Positions 17,094-24,521 of a stretch of DNA of 64,000 bases are shown here, one piece after another. A program made the position numbers and the translations under genes. Below the pieces are notes generated by a model. It was given only the letters and a program-made list of their open reading frames with translations. It had not been told where the DNA came from and searched no databases. How positions within the stretch are numbered: the first letter of the stretch is position 1; each line of letters begins with the position of its first letter. The stretch comes from Streptomyces sp. MST-110588 (lineage in GTDB: Bacteria > Actinomycetota > Actinomycetes > Streptomycetales > Streptomycetaceae), in assembly GCF_022695595.1 (NCBI RefSeq), contig NZ_CP074380.1:3093501-3157500 (forward strand), read 5' to 3'.

Positions 17094-18479
17094 TCAGCAC
17101 ATCCGCAGTTCCTCCACGAACGCCCCGACGCCCTCGGCGCGCACCCGCGCGACGGCGTCGGTCGCCGGGCTCGTCCGGTCCCGCAGCCGCCGCGTCAGCG
17201 GTTCCAGCTCCTCCACGGGCGCCACCGGCTCCCGGCGCAGCGACCCGGCCGCCAGGTCCAGGGCGCGCCGGCCCCACTCCGTCAGCGGCACGCCGGCGAC
17301 CTCGGCCGCCCAGCCGCGGGTCTGCACCTCGTCGGCGGCCGTACGGGCGTCCTGGAGCGACCAGCCGCCGAACAGGTCGCGGCAGGCTTCGATGTCGCCC
17401 AGCCAGCCCAGCAGCATGGCCAGCCACGCGAACGTTTCCTCCCGGCTCATCGTGGGCAGGTGGCGGATCTCGACGAAGGTGCCGCGTCCGCCGTCCCGGA
17501 GCACCGCCTCGCCCCGGCCGGCCGCCACCGCCTCCAGCGCCCCGGCGACGGTGCACGCCTCGTCCAGCCGCATCCGGACCCGTACCGCCGGCCAGCAGAA
17601 GACCAGTCCGGACGCCAGGTCGGCGGGGGTGCACTGGAGAGTGCGCTTGCTGCCGCCCGGGTCGACGAACTCGGCGTGGCCCGCCTCGGCGAACTGCCAC
17701 GTCGTCAGCTCGGGCATCAGCGGGGTGTGGAGGGCGCCGTCCCTGGTGACCTCGAAGATCGGCAGCTCCCACGCCTGACGCATGTAGTCCGCCAGACTGC
17801 CGTACAGGTGGCGGGGGTAGTGCAGGCGGTGGGCGAAGAACGGGTTGGTGTCCGACAGTTCCGTGTAGCCGCGCAGCCGCAGGGAGTACCAGGGCTGCAC
17901 CCGGCCGCCGAACACCGCGGAGTTGGCGCCCCACGCGAAGATCAGCGGCGTCATCCTGATGAGCGTGTTGCAGACGTCGATCACCCGTGGCAGCGGGACG
18001 TCGACGTTGAACTGGACGGCGGCGAAGCCGGGCCAGGCGTCACTGGCGTAGTGGCCCGGGTACCGCTCGGCCTGCGCCAGCCACAGGCCGTAGTGGGCCT
18101 TGTCCGCCAGGTAGGGGCCGCCGAGGGTCTCGGTCAGCGGCTGGCAGCCGTGGGCGAGGGCGGACAGTCCCTCGGCCGCCAGGGCCGGGAACACCACGTC
18201 GTCCAGCGTACGGTTCCAGGCGGTCTTGGCGGCGGCGAACCCCTCTTCCGGCGGCAGTGCCGTCTCGACCGTACAGACGCCGTAGTCGTTGCCCACGTCA
18301 AGGGTTCCGTGCCCACGCGCCGACCGGACGCCTACCAGCGTGCCGGTGGCAGCGTCGTGGTACGGGGTGAAATCCGGTCGGGCCGCGAGCCGTTCGAAGA
18401 CGGCCCGCACGGCCGGACGGCCGGCCGCGACCCCTCGGCGGTCGACCACGGGCAGTTCTGACTCGATGCCGATCTTCAT
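17094..18479 (-). CDS. Glutamate-cysteine ligase family protein (GCS2)
   Basis: 461 residues starting KIGIESELPVVDRRG, the GCS2 N-terminus with the metal-binding Glu (GxExE). Further family segments are YGVCTVETALPPEEG, FAAVQFNVDVPLPRVID (the QxN motif region), NSAVFGGRVQPWYSLRLRG and ELPIFEV. The family makes ATP-dependent amide bonds through an acyl-phosphate, classically gamma-glutamylcysteine. No EgtB/EgtC-like genes lie nearby, so ergothioneine synthesis is not indicated. It is more likely a ligase joining a glutamate-like acid to an amine made by the neighbouring aminotransferase. Confidence 0.87.
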   Translation of the reverse strand: MKIGIESELPVVDRRGVAAGRPAVRAVFERLAARPDFTPYHDAATGTLVGVRSARGHGTLDVGNDYGVCTVETALPPEEGFAAAKTAWNRTLDDVVFPALAAEGLSALAHGCQPLTETLGGPYLADKAHYGLWLAQAERYPGHYASDAWPGFAAVQFNVDVPLPRVIDVCNTLIRMTPLIFAWGANSAVFGGRVQPWYSLRLRGYTELSDTNPFFAHRLHYPRHLYGSLADYMRQAWELPIFEVTRDGALHTPLMPELTTWQFAEAGHAEFVDPGGSKRTLQCTPADLASGLVFCWPAVRVRMRLDEACTVAGALEAVAAGRGEAVLRDGGRGTFVEIRHLPTMSREETFAWLAMLLGWLGDIEACRDLFGGWSLQDARTAADEVQTRGWAAEVAGVPLTEWGRRALDLAAGSLRREPVAPVEELEPLTRRLRDRTSPATDAVARVRAEGVGAFVEELRMC

Positions 18480-18526
18480 GATCCAAACTTTCCGTCGGAA
18501 GAGGGGACGTCGATAGCGGGGCCACG

Positions 18527-19288
18527 CTAGGGCCCGGAACCGGACGCCCGCCGAACGCCGGGCCGCGCTTCACGCTTTACGGTGAACTCGATCCCGTCCC
18601 CGATCGCCAGCACCTGGCTCTGCGCGTCCGGCACACCGCCGACGTGCCGCCGGTACGCGGCGATGACCTCGGCGTTCTTCTTCGGGATCAGGATGTTGTC
18701 GGCCACCACCGCGCCGCCCGGCCGCAGCGTCGGCCAGCAGGCGTCGAAGTCCCGTACGTACAACTCCTTCCAGTGGTCCAGGAGAACGAGGTCGACCGGG
18801 CCGGCCAGGGTGGGCAGGAGAGCGGGCGCCTCCAGGGCGGTCAGCTCGACGACGCCGGCGAGCCCCGCCTCCCTCACGTTGTCCCGCTGCTCGTCCTGCT
18901 TCCCGGGGTCGACCTCGATGGAGTACAGGCGTCCGCCGGTGGCCCGTACCGCCTCGGCGAGCCAGATCGTGGAGTAGCCGACCGAACCACCGACCTCCAC
19001 GACCGTGTGCGCGGCCATCGCCCGTACCAGGGTGTTCAGCAACTGGCCGACGTCCGGGCCGACGTCGAGCATGAAGGAGCCGGCCCGTTCGCGCAGGGCG
19101 GTGCCTCCTTTGGCGCGCAGCGCCTCCAACTCCGCCTGCTCCTTGCGGGAACGTTCCTCCAGCCCGCTCAGGACGGCTGCGACCCGGGCGTCCGGTTCCG
19201 GCAGAATCCGCTCCACCGGCCGCTCCCGCTCCATCGACCCCATCGACGCCATCGACCGCTCCCGTCCCACCAGTGGGTCCGGCCCCAT
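18527..19288 (-). CDS. Class I O-methyltransferase (catechol/caffeoyl-CoA type)
   Basis: 253 residues from ATG 19288, which overlaps the amidohydrolase stop (TGATG). SAM motif I is VVEVGGSVGYSTIWLAEA, with LYSIEVDPGKQDEQR next and the divalent-metal Asp context VDLVLLDHWKELYVRDFD, then PGGAVVADNI. This is the Mg-dependent O-methyltransferase fold. Translational coupling with the amidohydrolase and the same orientation as GCS2 and SerC place it in one four-gene unit. Confidence 0.87.
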   Translation of the reverse strand: MGPDPLVGRERSMASMGSMERERPVERILPEPDARVAAVLSGLEERSRKEQAELEALRAKGGTALRERAGSFMLDVGPDVGQLLNTLVRAMAAHTVVEVGGSVGYSTIWLAEAVRATGGRLYSIEVDPGKQDEQRDNVREAGLAGVVELTALEAPALLPTLAGPVDLVLLDHWKELYVRDFDACWPTLRPGGAVVADNILIPKKNAEVIAAYRRHVGGVPDAQSQVLAIGDGIEFTVKREARPGVRRASGSGP

Positions 19289-20451
19289 CAGTCGATCCCG
19301 AAGAAACGGCGGGCGTTGTCGCACAGCAGAAGCCGTTTGGCCGCCTCGTCGATGTCCTCCCGGTCGGCCAGGGCGGTCACGGCGCCGGGGAACTTGGCGT
19401 CGAAGTGCGGGAAGTCGCTGGCGAACAGCAGGTTCTCCGCCAGCCCCTGATCGATGAGCATGGGCAGCAGCGGATCCTCCGGCTCCACACCCAGATAACA
19501 CTGCCGCCTGAAGTAGGTGCTGGGCCGCTCGGGAAGCGGCGGCCGGTCCTTGGCGAACTGCTCCGCGTGGTCGTCCATCCGGTTCAGCCAGAACGGGGCC
19601 CAGCCCGCACCGCTCTCCATGAAGGCGAACCGCACCCCGGGGAACCGCTCCAGGACACCGCCGGTGATCAGCAGCATCACGGCCATCATGTGCTCGAAGG
19701 TGTGGCTGACGAGGTGGCCCTGCATGGTGTCGTGGGTGCGCTCGGTCCCGATACGGGGGATGCGCGCGACCCCGAACCCCTCGTGGAAGCACACCGCCAC
19801 GCCGTGTTCCTGGCAGAACTCCCACAGGAGGTCGTAGACCGGGTCGTCGATGTTGGTGCCGGCCACGGTGTTGGGCCGCAGGATGACGGTGCGCACGCCC
19901 TGCTCCAGGACCCGGCGCGCCTCGTCCACGGCCAGCACGAGGTCGTGCTGCGGCAGCGCGGCGACCGGGAACAGCCGCTCCCGGTCCTCGGCACAGTAGG
20001 CCAGCGCCCAGTCGTTGTACGCCTTGGCGACCTCGTACGCGAAGGCGGAACTGCGCAGGGCCGGAAGCAGGCCGAGCACCTTGGACGGGAAGATGTAGGC
20101 GCGGCTGATGCCCTCCCGCTCCATGGCGGTGAGCCGGTCCTTGGGGTCCAGGCCGCCGCGCTGGAGGGCGCCGAGCACGTCCACGGCGGCCGGGTCGTCG
20201 TACTTCCAGCTTCCGGGGGTGTACGTGGCGCCCTGCGTGCCCCCGAACCAGGCGGCCTGGGTGGGCCGGCCGTGGAAGGTGGACGAGGGCTGTTCGATGA
20301 CCCGGCCCTCGGCGGTCAGCCGGTCGTCCTGGTAGGAGGGCATCCAGGCGGCGTACTTCTCGGGCAGCCTGCCCCGCCACCAGTCCTCGGAGTCGGGGAG
20401 CACGATGTGGCTGTCCGCGTCGATGACGGGGTAGTCACGGTGAGCGACCAT
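19288..20451 (-). CDS. Amidohydrolase-family decarboxylase/hydrolase
   Basis: 387 residues; the ATG at 20451 follows AAGGAGTGGTAC. It is a TIM-barrel amidohydrolase of the ACMSD/resorcylate decarboxylase branch: VIDADSHIVLPDSEDWW at the N-terminus, VAVCFHEGFG (metal His), LVSHTFEHMMAVM and the C-terminal ASDFPHFDAKFPG (metal Asp). These enzymes often decarboxylate aromatic or muconate-like acids. In this locus a decarboxylation or hydrolysis of the lyase/ligase product is plausible. Confidence 0.85.
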   Translation of the reverse strand: MVAHRDYPVIDADSHIVLPDSEDWWRGRLPEKYAAWMPSYQDDRLTAEGRVIEQPSSTFHGRPTQAAWFGGTQGATYTPGSWKYDDPAAVDVLGALQRGGLDPKDRLTAMEREGISRAYIFPSKVLGLLPALRSSAFAYEVAKAYNDWALAYCAEDRERLFPVAALPQHDLVLAVDEARRVLEQGVRTVILRPNTVAGTNIDDPVYDLLWEFCQEHGVAVCFHEGFGVARIPRIGTERTHDTMQGHLVSHTFEHMMAVMLLITGGVLERFPGVRFAFMESGAGWAPFWLNRMDDHAEQFAKDRPPLPERPSTYFRRQCYLGVEPEDPLLPMLIDQGLAENLLFASDFPHFDAKFPGAVTALADREDIDEAAKRLLLCDNARRFFGID

Positions 20452-20569
20452 GTACCACTCCTTCGGGAGGTCCCGGGAAGGTCTGCCGGTCGGCGCGTAC
20501 GGCCCCGCGGACCCGCGCGCAGCGCACACGCGCCGGTCCGGACGCCGGTTCTCGGGCCGGTGACCGCTC

Positions 20570-20700
20570 ACCCGCCCGAGTACGGGTCTTTGAGCGCGGG
20601 TCTTCGAGCACGTGTCTTGGAGTACGGGTCTTCGAGCACGGGATTCGAGCGCGGGCCTTGGGTACGGGTGCTCGGGTGCGGGTCTCGGGTGCGGGCGCGC
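20570..20700. repeat. 14-bp imperfect tandem repeats
   Basis: About nine units of GAGTACGGGTCTTC type (13-14 bp) in the 431-bp gap between the amidohydrolase and EamA genes. The rest of 20452-20882 shows no gene to me. Homologous-looking but different repeats fill other gaps in the window. Confidence 0.7.
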
Positions 20701-20882
20701 GGGTTCCGCCACCCCTTCCGGCACTCCGGACCATTGTTCCCGCCTCGCGGGGAAAGGGAAGAGGGACGCCCGGCCAATGAGGCATCAACCGGCCTCCCCG
20801 CCACTCCCGCCCCGCCGGCCTCCTCCGTACCCGTCCGGCCCCGCCCCACGACAGCGCCTTCCGCTCACCGCTTACGGCACAC

Positions 20883-21884
20883 CTACGTGCGGGCGGCGGT
20901 TACCGCACCGGCGCTGGCGGTGACCACCAGCGCGATGGCGACCACTTCCGGCCAGCCGAGGGACTGGTGCAGGACCAGGAAGCCGGCGGTGGCCGCCGCG
21001 GCCGGTTCCAGACTCATCATGACCGCGAAACCCGAGGCGGGAAGCTTGCGCAGGGCGAGCAGCTCCAGGGTGTAGGGCATGACGGAGGACAGCAGGGCGA
21101 CGGCCGCACCCAGACCCAGGGTGACGGGATCCAGGAGGGCGGAGCCCGCGGTGGCGATGCCGAGCGGCAGGCTGAGCAGGGCGCCGACGGTCATCGCCAG
21201 GGCCAGGCCGTCCGCCTGCGGGAAGCGCTGTCCCGTACGGGCCGAGAGCAGGATGTACGCGGCCCACAGCGCACCGGCCCCCAGGGCGAACGCGGCACCC
21301 AGCGGATTGAGGCCGTCCAGCCCCGCACGGCCGAGCAGGGCCACCCCGCCCAGCGCCAGCGCCGCCCACAGCAGACTCAAGCCCCGGCGGGAGGTGGCCA
21401 CGGAGAGGATCAGCGGACCGAGGAACTCCAGGGTGACCGCGGCACCGAGCGGGATGCGGTCGATGGCCTGGTAGAAGAGGGAGTTCATGCCGGCCAGGGC
21501 GAAGCCGAAGGCCAGGACGGTGGCCCAGTCACCGCGGGTGTGACCGCGCAGTTTCGGGCGGCAGGCCACGAGCAGGACGAGGGCGGCGGCCGTCAGACGC
21601 AGGGTCACCACACCCAGCGCGCCGGCTCTGGGAAAGAGGAGTACGGCCACCGAAGCCCCGAACTGGAGGGAAACGATGCCGCCGATCACCAGCCCGACGG
21701 AAAGCAGCCGCCCGCCCGGAGCCGCCGTGCCCTGCGCCCCGGACAGCTTCTCGGCCCTACGGACCTCGGCGGACGGCGGAACGCGACGCGAAGCGGGCGT
21801 GGCGCCAGTGGTGTCGGTTGATCCATTGGCACTGCGACTACCGGAGGGCGAATCAGTGGCGGGATGGCGATGCGATGCGGTCAC
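20883..21884 (-). CDS. EamA-family (DMT) exporter
   Basis: 333 residues from GTG 21884. A charged N-terminal tail of about 55 residues precedes ten hydrophobic segments in two EamA repeats (RLLSVGLVIGGIVSLQFG; LGAAVTLEFLGPLILSV; LGAGALWAAYILLSA; VVAIALVVTASAGAVTA). It resembles RhtA/YdcZ-type amino-acid or metabolite exporters in the inner membrane. It is divergent from the LysR gene, with a 68-bp gap, so the LysR protein probably controls it. Being next to the small-molecule locus it may export its product. Confidence 0.85.
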   Translation of the reverse strand: MTASHRHPATDSPSGSRSANGSTDTTGATPASRRVPPSAEVRRAEKLSGAQGTAAPGGRLLSVGLVIGGIVSLQFGASVAVLLFPRAGALGVVTLRLTAAALVLLVACRPKLRGHTRGDWATVLAFGFALAGMNSLFYQAIDRIPLGAAVTLEFLGPLILSVATSRRGLSLLWAALALGGVALLGRAGLDGLNPLGAAFALGAGALWAAYILLSARTGQRFPQADGLALAMTVGALLSLPLGIATAGSALLDPVTLGLGAAVALLSSVMPYTLELLALRKLPASGFAVMMSLEPAAAATAGFLVLHQSLGWPEVVAIALVVTASAGAVTAART

Positions 21885-21938
21885 CCCGCCACGTTACGGC
21901 CCGCCCCGCGTCCCGTGAAATGCCGGTTCCGCTGCCGT

Positions 21939-21944
21939 TATGCT
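21939..21944 (+). promoter_or_regulatory. -10 box TATGCT of the LysR gene
   Basis: TATGCT ends 8 bp before the ATG at 21953, so the transcript starts at or next to the start codon (leaderless). I see no ribosome site. Confidence 0.5.
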
Positions 21945-21952
21945 CCGCACGC

Positions 21953-22861
21953 ATGAGCATCGAGCTGCGTCATTTCCGCTGCTTCCTCGCCGTCGCCGAC
22001 ACCCTCAGCGTGACCCGCGCCGCCGAGCGGCTGCACCTGAGCCAGCCCGCCGTCTCCCGCACCCTGCGCCAGCTCGAACAGGGCCTGGGCGTCCTCCTGG
22101 TGGACCGCTCCACCCACCACCTGGAACTGACCGCCGAGGGCCACGCCTTCCGCGACCGGGCAGCCGCCGCCGTCACCGCCTTCGACCGGGCGCTGGACGA
22201 GGCCCGGCACACCACCCGCCCGCTCCTCCTCGGCCACCCCTGGGCCGCGGCCGGCGCGGACACCACCGCGCTCCTGCGCCGCTGGGCCGAGACCCACCCC
22301 AGGACACCGCTGGTACTGCGCCGGATCGACGACCGTACGGCCGGCCTGACTCGCGGCGACGTCGACGCCGCCCTGCTGCGCGGAGAGATCCGTACGCCCG
22401 GACTGAACACCGAACACCTGCGTACGGAGACACGGGTGGCGGCGCTGCCCACCGACGACCCGCTCGCCCGCCGCCCCGCACTCACCCTCGCCGACCTCTG
22501 CGAACGCACCCTCGCGATCAACCCCGTCTCCGGCATCACCACCTTGGACCTGTGGCCCGCCGACGCCCGCCCGCGCGCCACCGTCACCATCACCAACACC
22601 GACGACTGGCTCGCCGTCATCACCGCCGGCAGCGCCGTCGGCGTCACCGCCTGCGCCACCGCCGGCATGCACCCCCACCCCGGCGTCGCCTACGTCCCCC
22701 TGACCGACGCCCCACCGGTCCCCGTAAGCCTCACCTGGCGCCAGGGCCCCAGCCACCCCGACATCCCGGCCCTGGTAACCCTGGCACGCGAGATCATCGG
22801 CACACCGCACCCCCAGACCAACGCGCCGGGCTCCTGGGCCGCCCCCTCCCCCGACAGATAA
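21953..22861 (+). CDS. LysR-family transcriptional regulator
   Basis: 302 residues; ATG 21953 gives SIELRHFRCFLAVADTLS and the winged helix AAERLHLSQPAVSRTLRQLE (HTH at about residues 18-37). A periplasmic-binding-protein-like effector domain occupies the rest, with VSGITTLDLWPADARP and AVITAGSAVGVTACATAG in the C-terminal half. Divergent transcription from the exporter is the classic LysR arrangement and suggests it controls the exporter and perhaps the metabolite locus. Confidence 0.88.
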   Translation: MSIELRHFRCFLAVADTLSVTRAAERLHLSQPAVSRTLRQLEQGLGVLLVDRSTHHLELTAEGHAFRDRAAAAVTAFDRALDEARHTTRPLLLGHPWAAAGADTTALLRRWAETHPRTPLVLRRIDDRTAGLTRGDVDAALLRGEIRTPGLNTEHLRTETRVAALPTDDPLARRPALTLADLCERTLAINPVSGITTLDLWPADARPRATVTITNTDDWLAVITAGSAVGVTACATAGMHPHPGVAYVPLTDAPPVPVSLTWRQGPSHPDIPALVTLAREIIGTPHPQTNAPGSWAAPSPDR

Positions 22862-22979
22862 CCTCCACCCAAAGAACCGGCCCGACCATGCCCCCCGGGG
22901 GCGCGTACCTGTCAGCCCAGCCGCTTGATCCACCGATTACGTCGACCGCCCCAACGGAACGACGGAACAAGGAGAAGCC

Positions 22980-23063
22980 CTGCCCGAATTGAGCGTTACG
23001 CCGCTTCCTCGACAAGTAAGCAAAAACGCCTCCCTCGCCGACTAAAACACCAGGTCAGCTCCT
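22980..23063 (+). promoter_or_regulatory. Probable CRISPR leader
   Basis: Relatively A-rich sequence (AAGTAAGCAAAAACG, GACTAAAACACC) immediately precedes the first perfect repeat. Degenerate repeats lie at the other end of the array, which puts the leader on this side and transcription rightwards. Confidence 0.45.
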
Positions 23064-23883
23064 GTGGTCCCCGCGCGTGCGGGGGTGGTCCCGTAGTTGG
23101 CATCCGGAGACGAGAACCGGATTCGTGGTCCCCGCGCGTGCGGGGGTGGTCCCGAGGACCCGGACGCCATGTCCCCGAAGCGGCTGTGGTCCCCGCGCGT
23201 GCGGGGGTGGTCCCCATCCGCACAGGAAACCCCCGCCCGGCCCGCTGTGGTCCCCGCGCGTGCGGGGGTGGTCCCTTGAGCTCGGCCATGGCGCCCTCGG
23301 TCGACTCGTGGTCCCCGTGCGTGCGGGGGTGGTCCCTGATCGAACCCTCAACCGAAGGCGCTCGGGAAGTGGTCCCCGCGCGTGCGGGGGTGGTCCCGCG
23401 GCGCCGCGTGCAGCCCGTTCGATTCGGCGGTGGTCCCCGCGCGTGCGGGGGTGGTCCCGCGGTCTCAGCCTCGGTCACCCGCTGCTGCAAGTGGTCCCCG
23501 CGCGTGCGGGGTGGTCCCTTGGAGCATGGGTACGGGCGGCGTGTAGACGTGTGGTCCCCGCGCGTGCGGGGGTGGTCCCGAGCTCGCCAAGGACATCAGC
23601 GCCATGGCCAAGTGGTCCCCGCGCGTGCGGGGGTGGTCCCAGCACCTCTTCGTCTGGGTGTTCCAGGGCATAGTGGTCCCCGCGCGTGCGGGGGCGGCCC
23701 CCAGGGGATCACCTCCCAACGTTGGGAGGTGATGTGGTCCCCCCACGTGCGGGCCTGTTCCCCGAGGCAGGAAAAAGGCGAACCACCTGGTCCGGGGTCC
23801 CCGCGCGTGCGAGGGTGGTCCCGCGAACCTGACCGTGACGGGCCTCCTCGCTGTATGGTCCCCGCGCGTGCGGGGGTGGTCCC
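23064..23883 (+). CRISPR. Type I-E CRISPR array, 14 repeats, 13 spacers, no cas genes in the window
   Basis: Consensus repeat is 29 bp, starting GTGGTCCCCGCGCGTGCGGG and ending GGTGGTCCC, matching the I-E hairpin CCCCGC-GCGGGG. Repeats start at 23064, 23125, 23186, 23247, 23308 (one change), 23369, 23430, 23491 (28 bp, one G short), 23551, 23612, 23673 (changed end), 23734 (heavily degenerate), 23794 (changed) and 23855. Spacers are 31-32 bp. The spacer at 23702-23733 contains a 26-bp perfect palindrome. Downstream degeneracy marks the trailer end. Neighbours are a LysR gene and small zinc proteins, so any interference machinery must be encoded elsewhere. Confidence 0.95.
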
Positions 23884-23911
23884 GCGTTCGAGAAGCGTGG
23901 GTTCGGTGAGG

Positions 23912-23948
23912 CGGCGCTCGGGCCGGGCCGGGCCGGGCCGGAGCGCCG
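23912..23948 (+). terminator. GC hairpin after the CRISPR array
   Basis: CGGCGCTC (23912-23919) pairs with GAGCGCCG (23941-23948) around a loop of four GGGCC units. It could end array transcription; no T tract is present. Confidence 0.4.
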
Positions 23949-24010
23949 ACGTCATCGGGATCAAGCTGTCGTGCGGCTGGGCTGCCGCGAGCTGGTTTGA
24001 GGGAGGGGCC

Positions 24011-24169
24011 GTGTCGAAGGACTCAAGGGACTCGGATGATGGCCTGCCGCCGGAGAAGGAGTGCCCGGACTGCGAGGGTGCGGGGGAAGTCGTATGGGAA
24101 GACCAGTTCGGGAACGAGGTCACGACACAGTGCTCCGGCTGCGGCGGCACCGGAACGGTCATCGCGTAG
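24011..24169 (+). CDS. 52-residue DnaJ-zinc-finger-like protein
   Basis: GTG at 24011 after GGGAGG. The protein has an acidic N-terminus and two CxxCxGxG knuckles, CPDCEGAG and CSGCGGTG, like half a DnaJ cysteine-rich domain. It probably binds one zinc ion. It abuts the end of the CRISPR array (127 bp away) and overlaps the spacing region of the next zinc protein. Function unknown. Confidence 0.7.
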   Translation: MSKDSRDSDDGLPPEKECPDCEGAGEVVWEDQFGNEVTTQCSGCGGTGTVIA

Positions 24170-24178
24170 GAGGTGGAC

Positions 24179-24466
24179 ATGATGGCGTACCGTGCCCGGT
24201 TGGCGAGTGAATTCGTCGGCAAGCTGCCGTGCGGCAACTGCCACAAAGCGCCGATGAAGCTCCCCGGCAGCTCCGTGGGACTGTGCATCCGGTGCTACGG
24301 GGTGGAGCGCGACGCCCAGTCGCGGCGGGCCGGTGCCGCCGGCAGGTGGGTGAGCGCCAATTTCGTGGAGGACCCCTGCATGGGGTGCGGCTCCAGCGAT
24401 GTCGACGCGAACGGCTGGCTGTTCTGGTGCAACCAGTGCGGGATGGAAGTGCAGGTGGCGTCGTAG
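24179..24466 (+). CDS. Small zinc-ribbon protein
   Basis: 95-96 residues. GGAGG at 24169-24173 favours the second ATG (24182) over 24179; both give MAYRARLASEFVG. Two CxxC pairs are visible: LPCGNCHKAPM with LCIRCYGVERDA, and EDPCMGCGSSD with LFWCNQCGMEV. That is a pair of zinc ribbons. The gene follows the 52-residue protein by 12 bp, so the two are co-transcribed. I do not recognise the family. Confidence 0.7.
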   Translation: MMAYRARLASEFVGKLPCGNCHKAPMKLPGSSVGLCIRCYGVERDAQSRRAGAAGRWVSANFVEDPCMGCGSSDVDANGWLFWCNQCGMEVQVAS

Positions 24467-24521
24467 GCCATCGGTCCGGCGGGGCAGCGGCCGTACGGTG
24501 CGGTGCGGCGCGGCTGTGCGG

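Noticed and set aside
17094..20451. Ergothioneine biosynthesis (from the GCS2 ligase)
   Set aside because: No EgtB, EgtC, EgtD or EgtE homologue lies nearby; neither of the two methyltransferases looks like the EgtD histidine methyltransferase.
22925..24169. Long open frame reading through the whole CRISPR array
   Set aside because: Its middle consists of the translated 61-bp repeat-spacer period (VVPARAGVVP pattern). Only the last 52 codons, from GTG 24011, are a credible gene.
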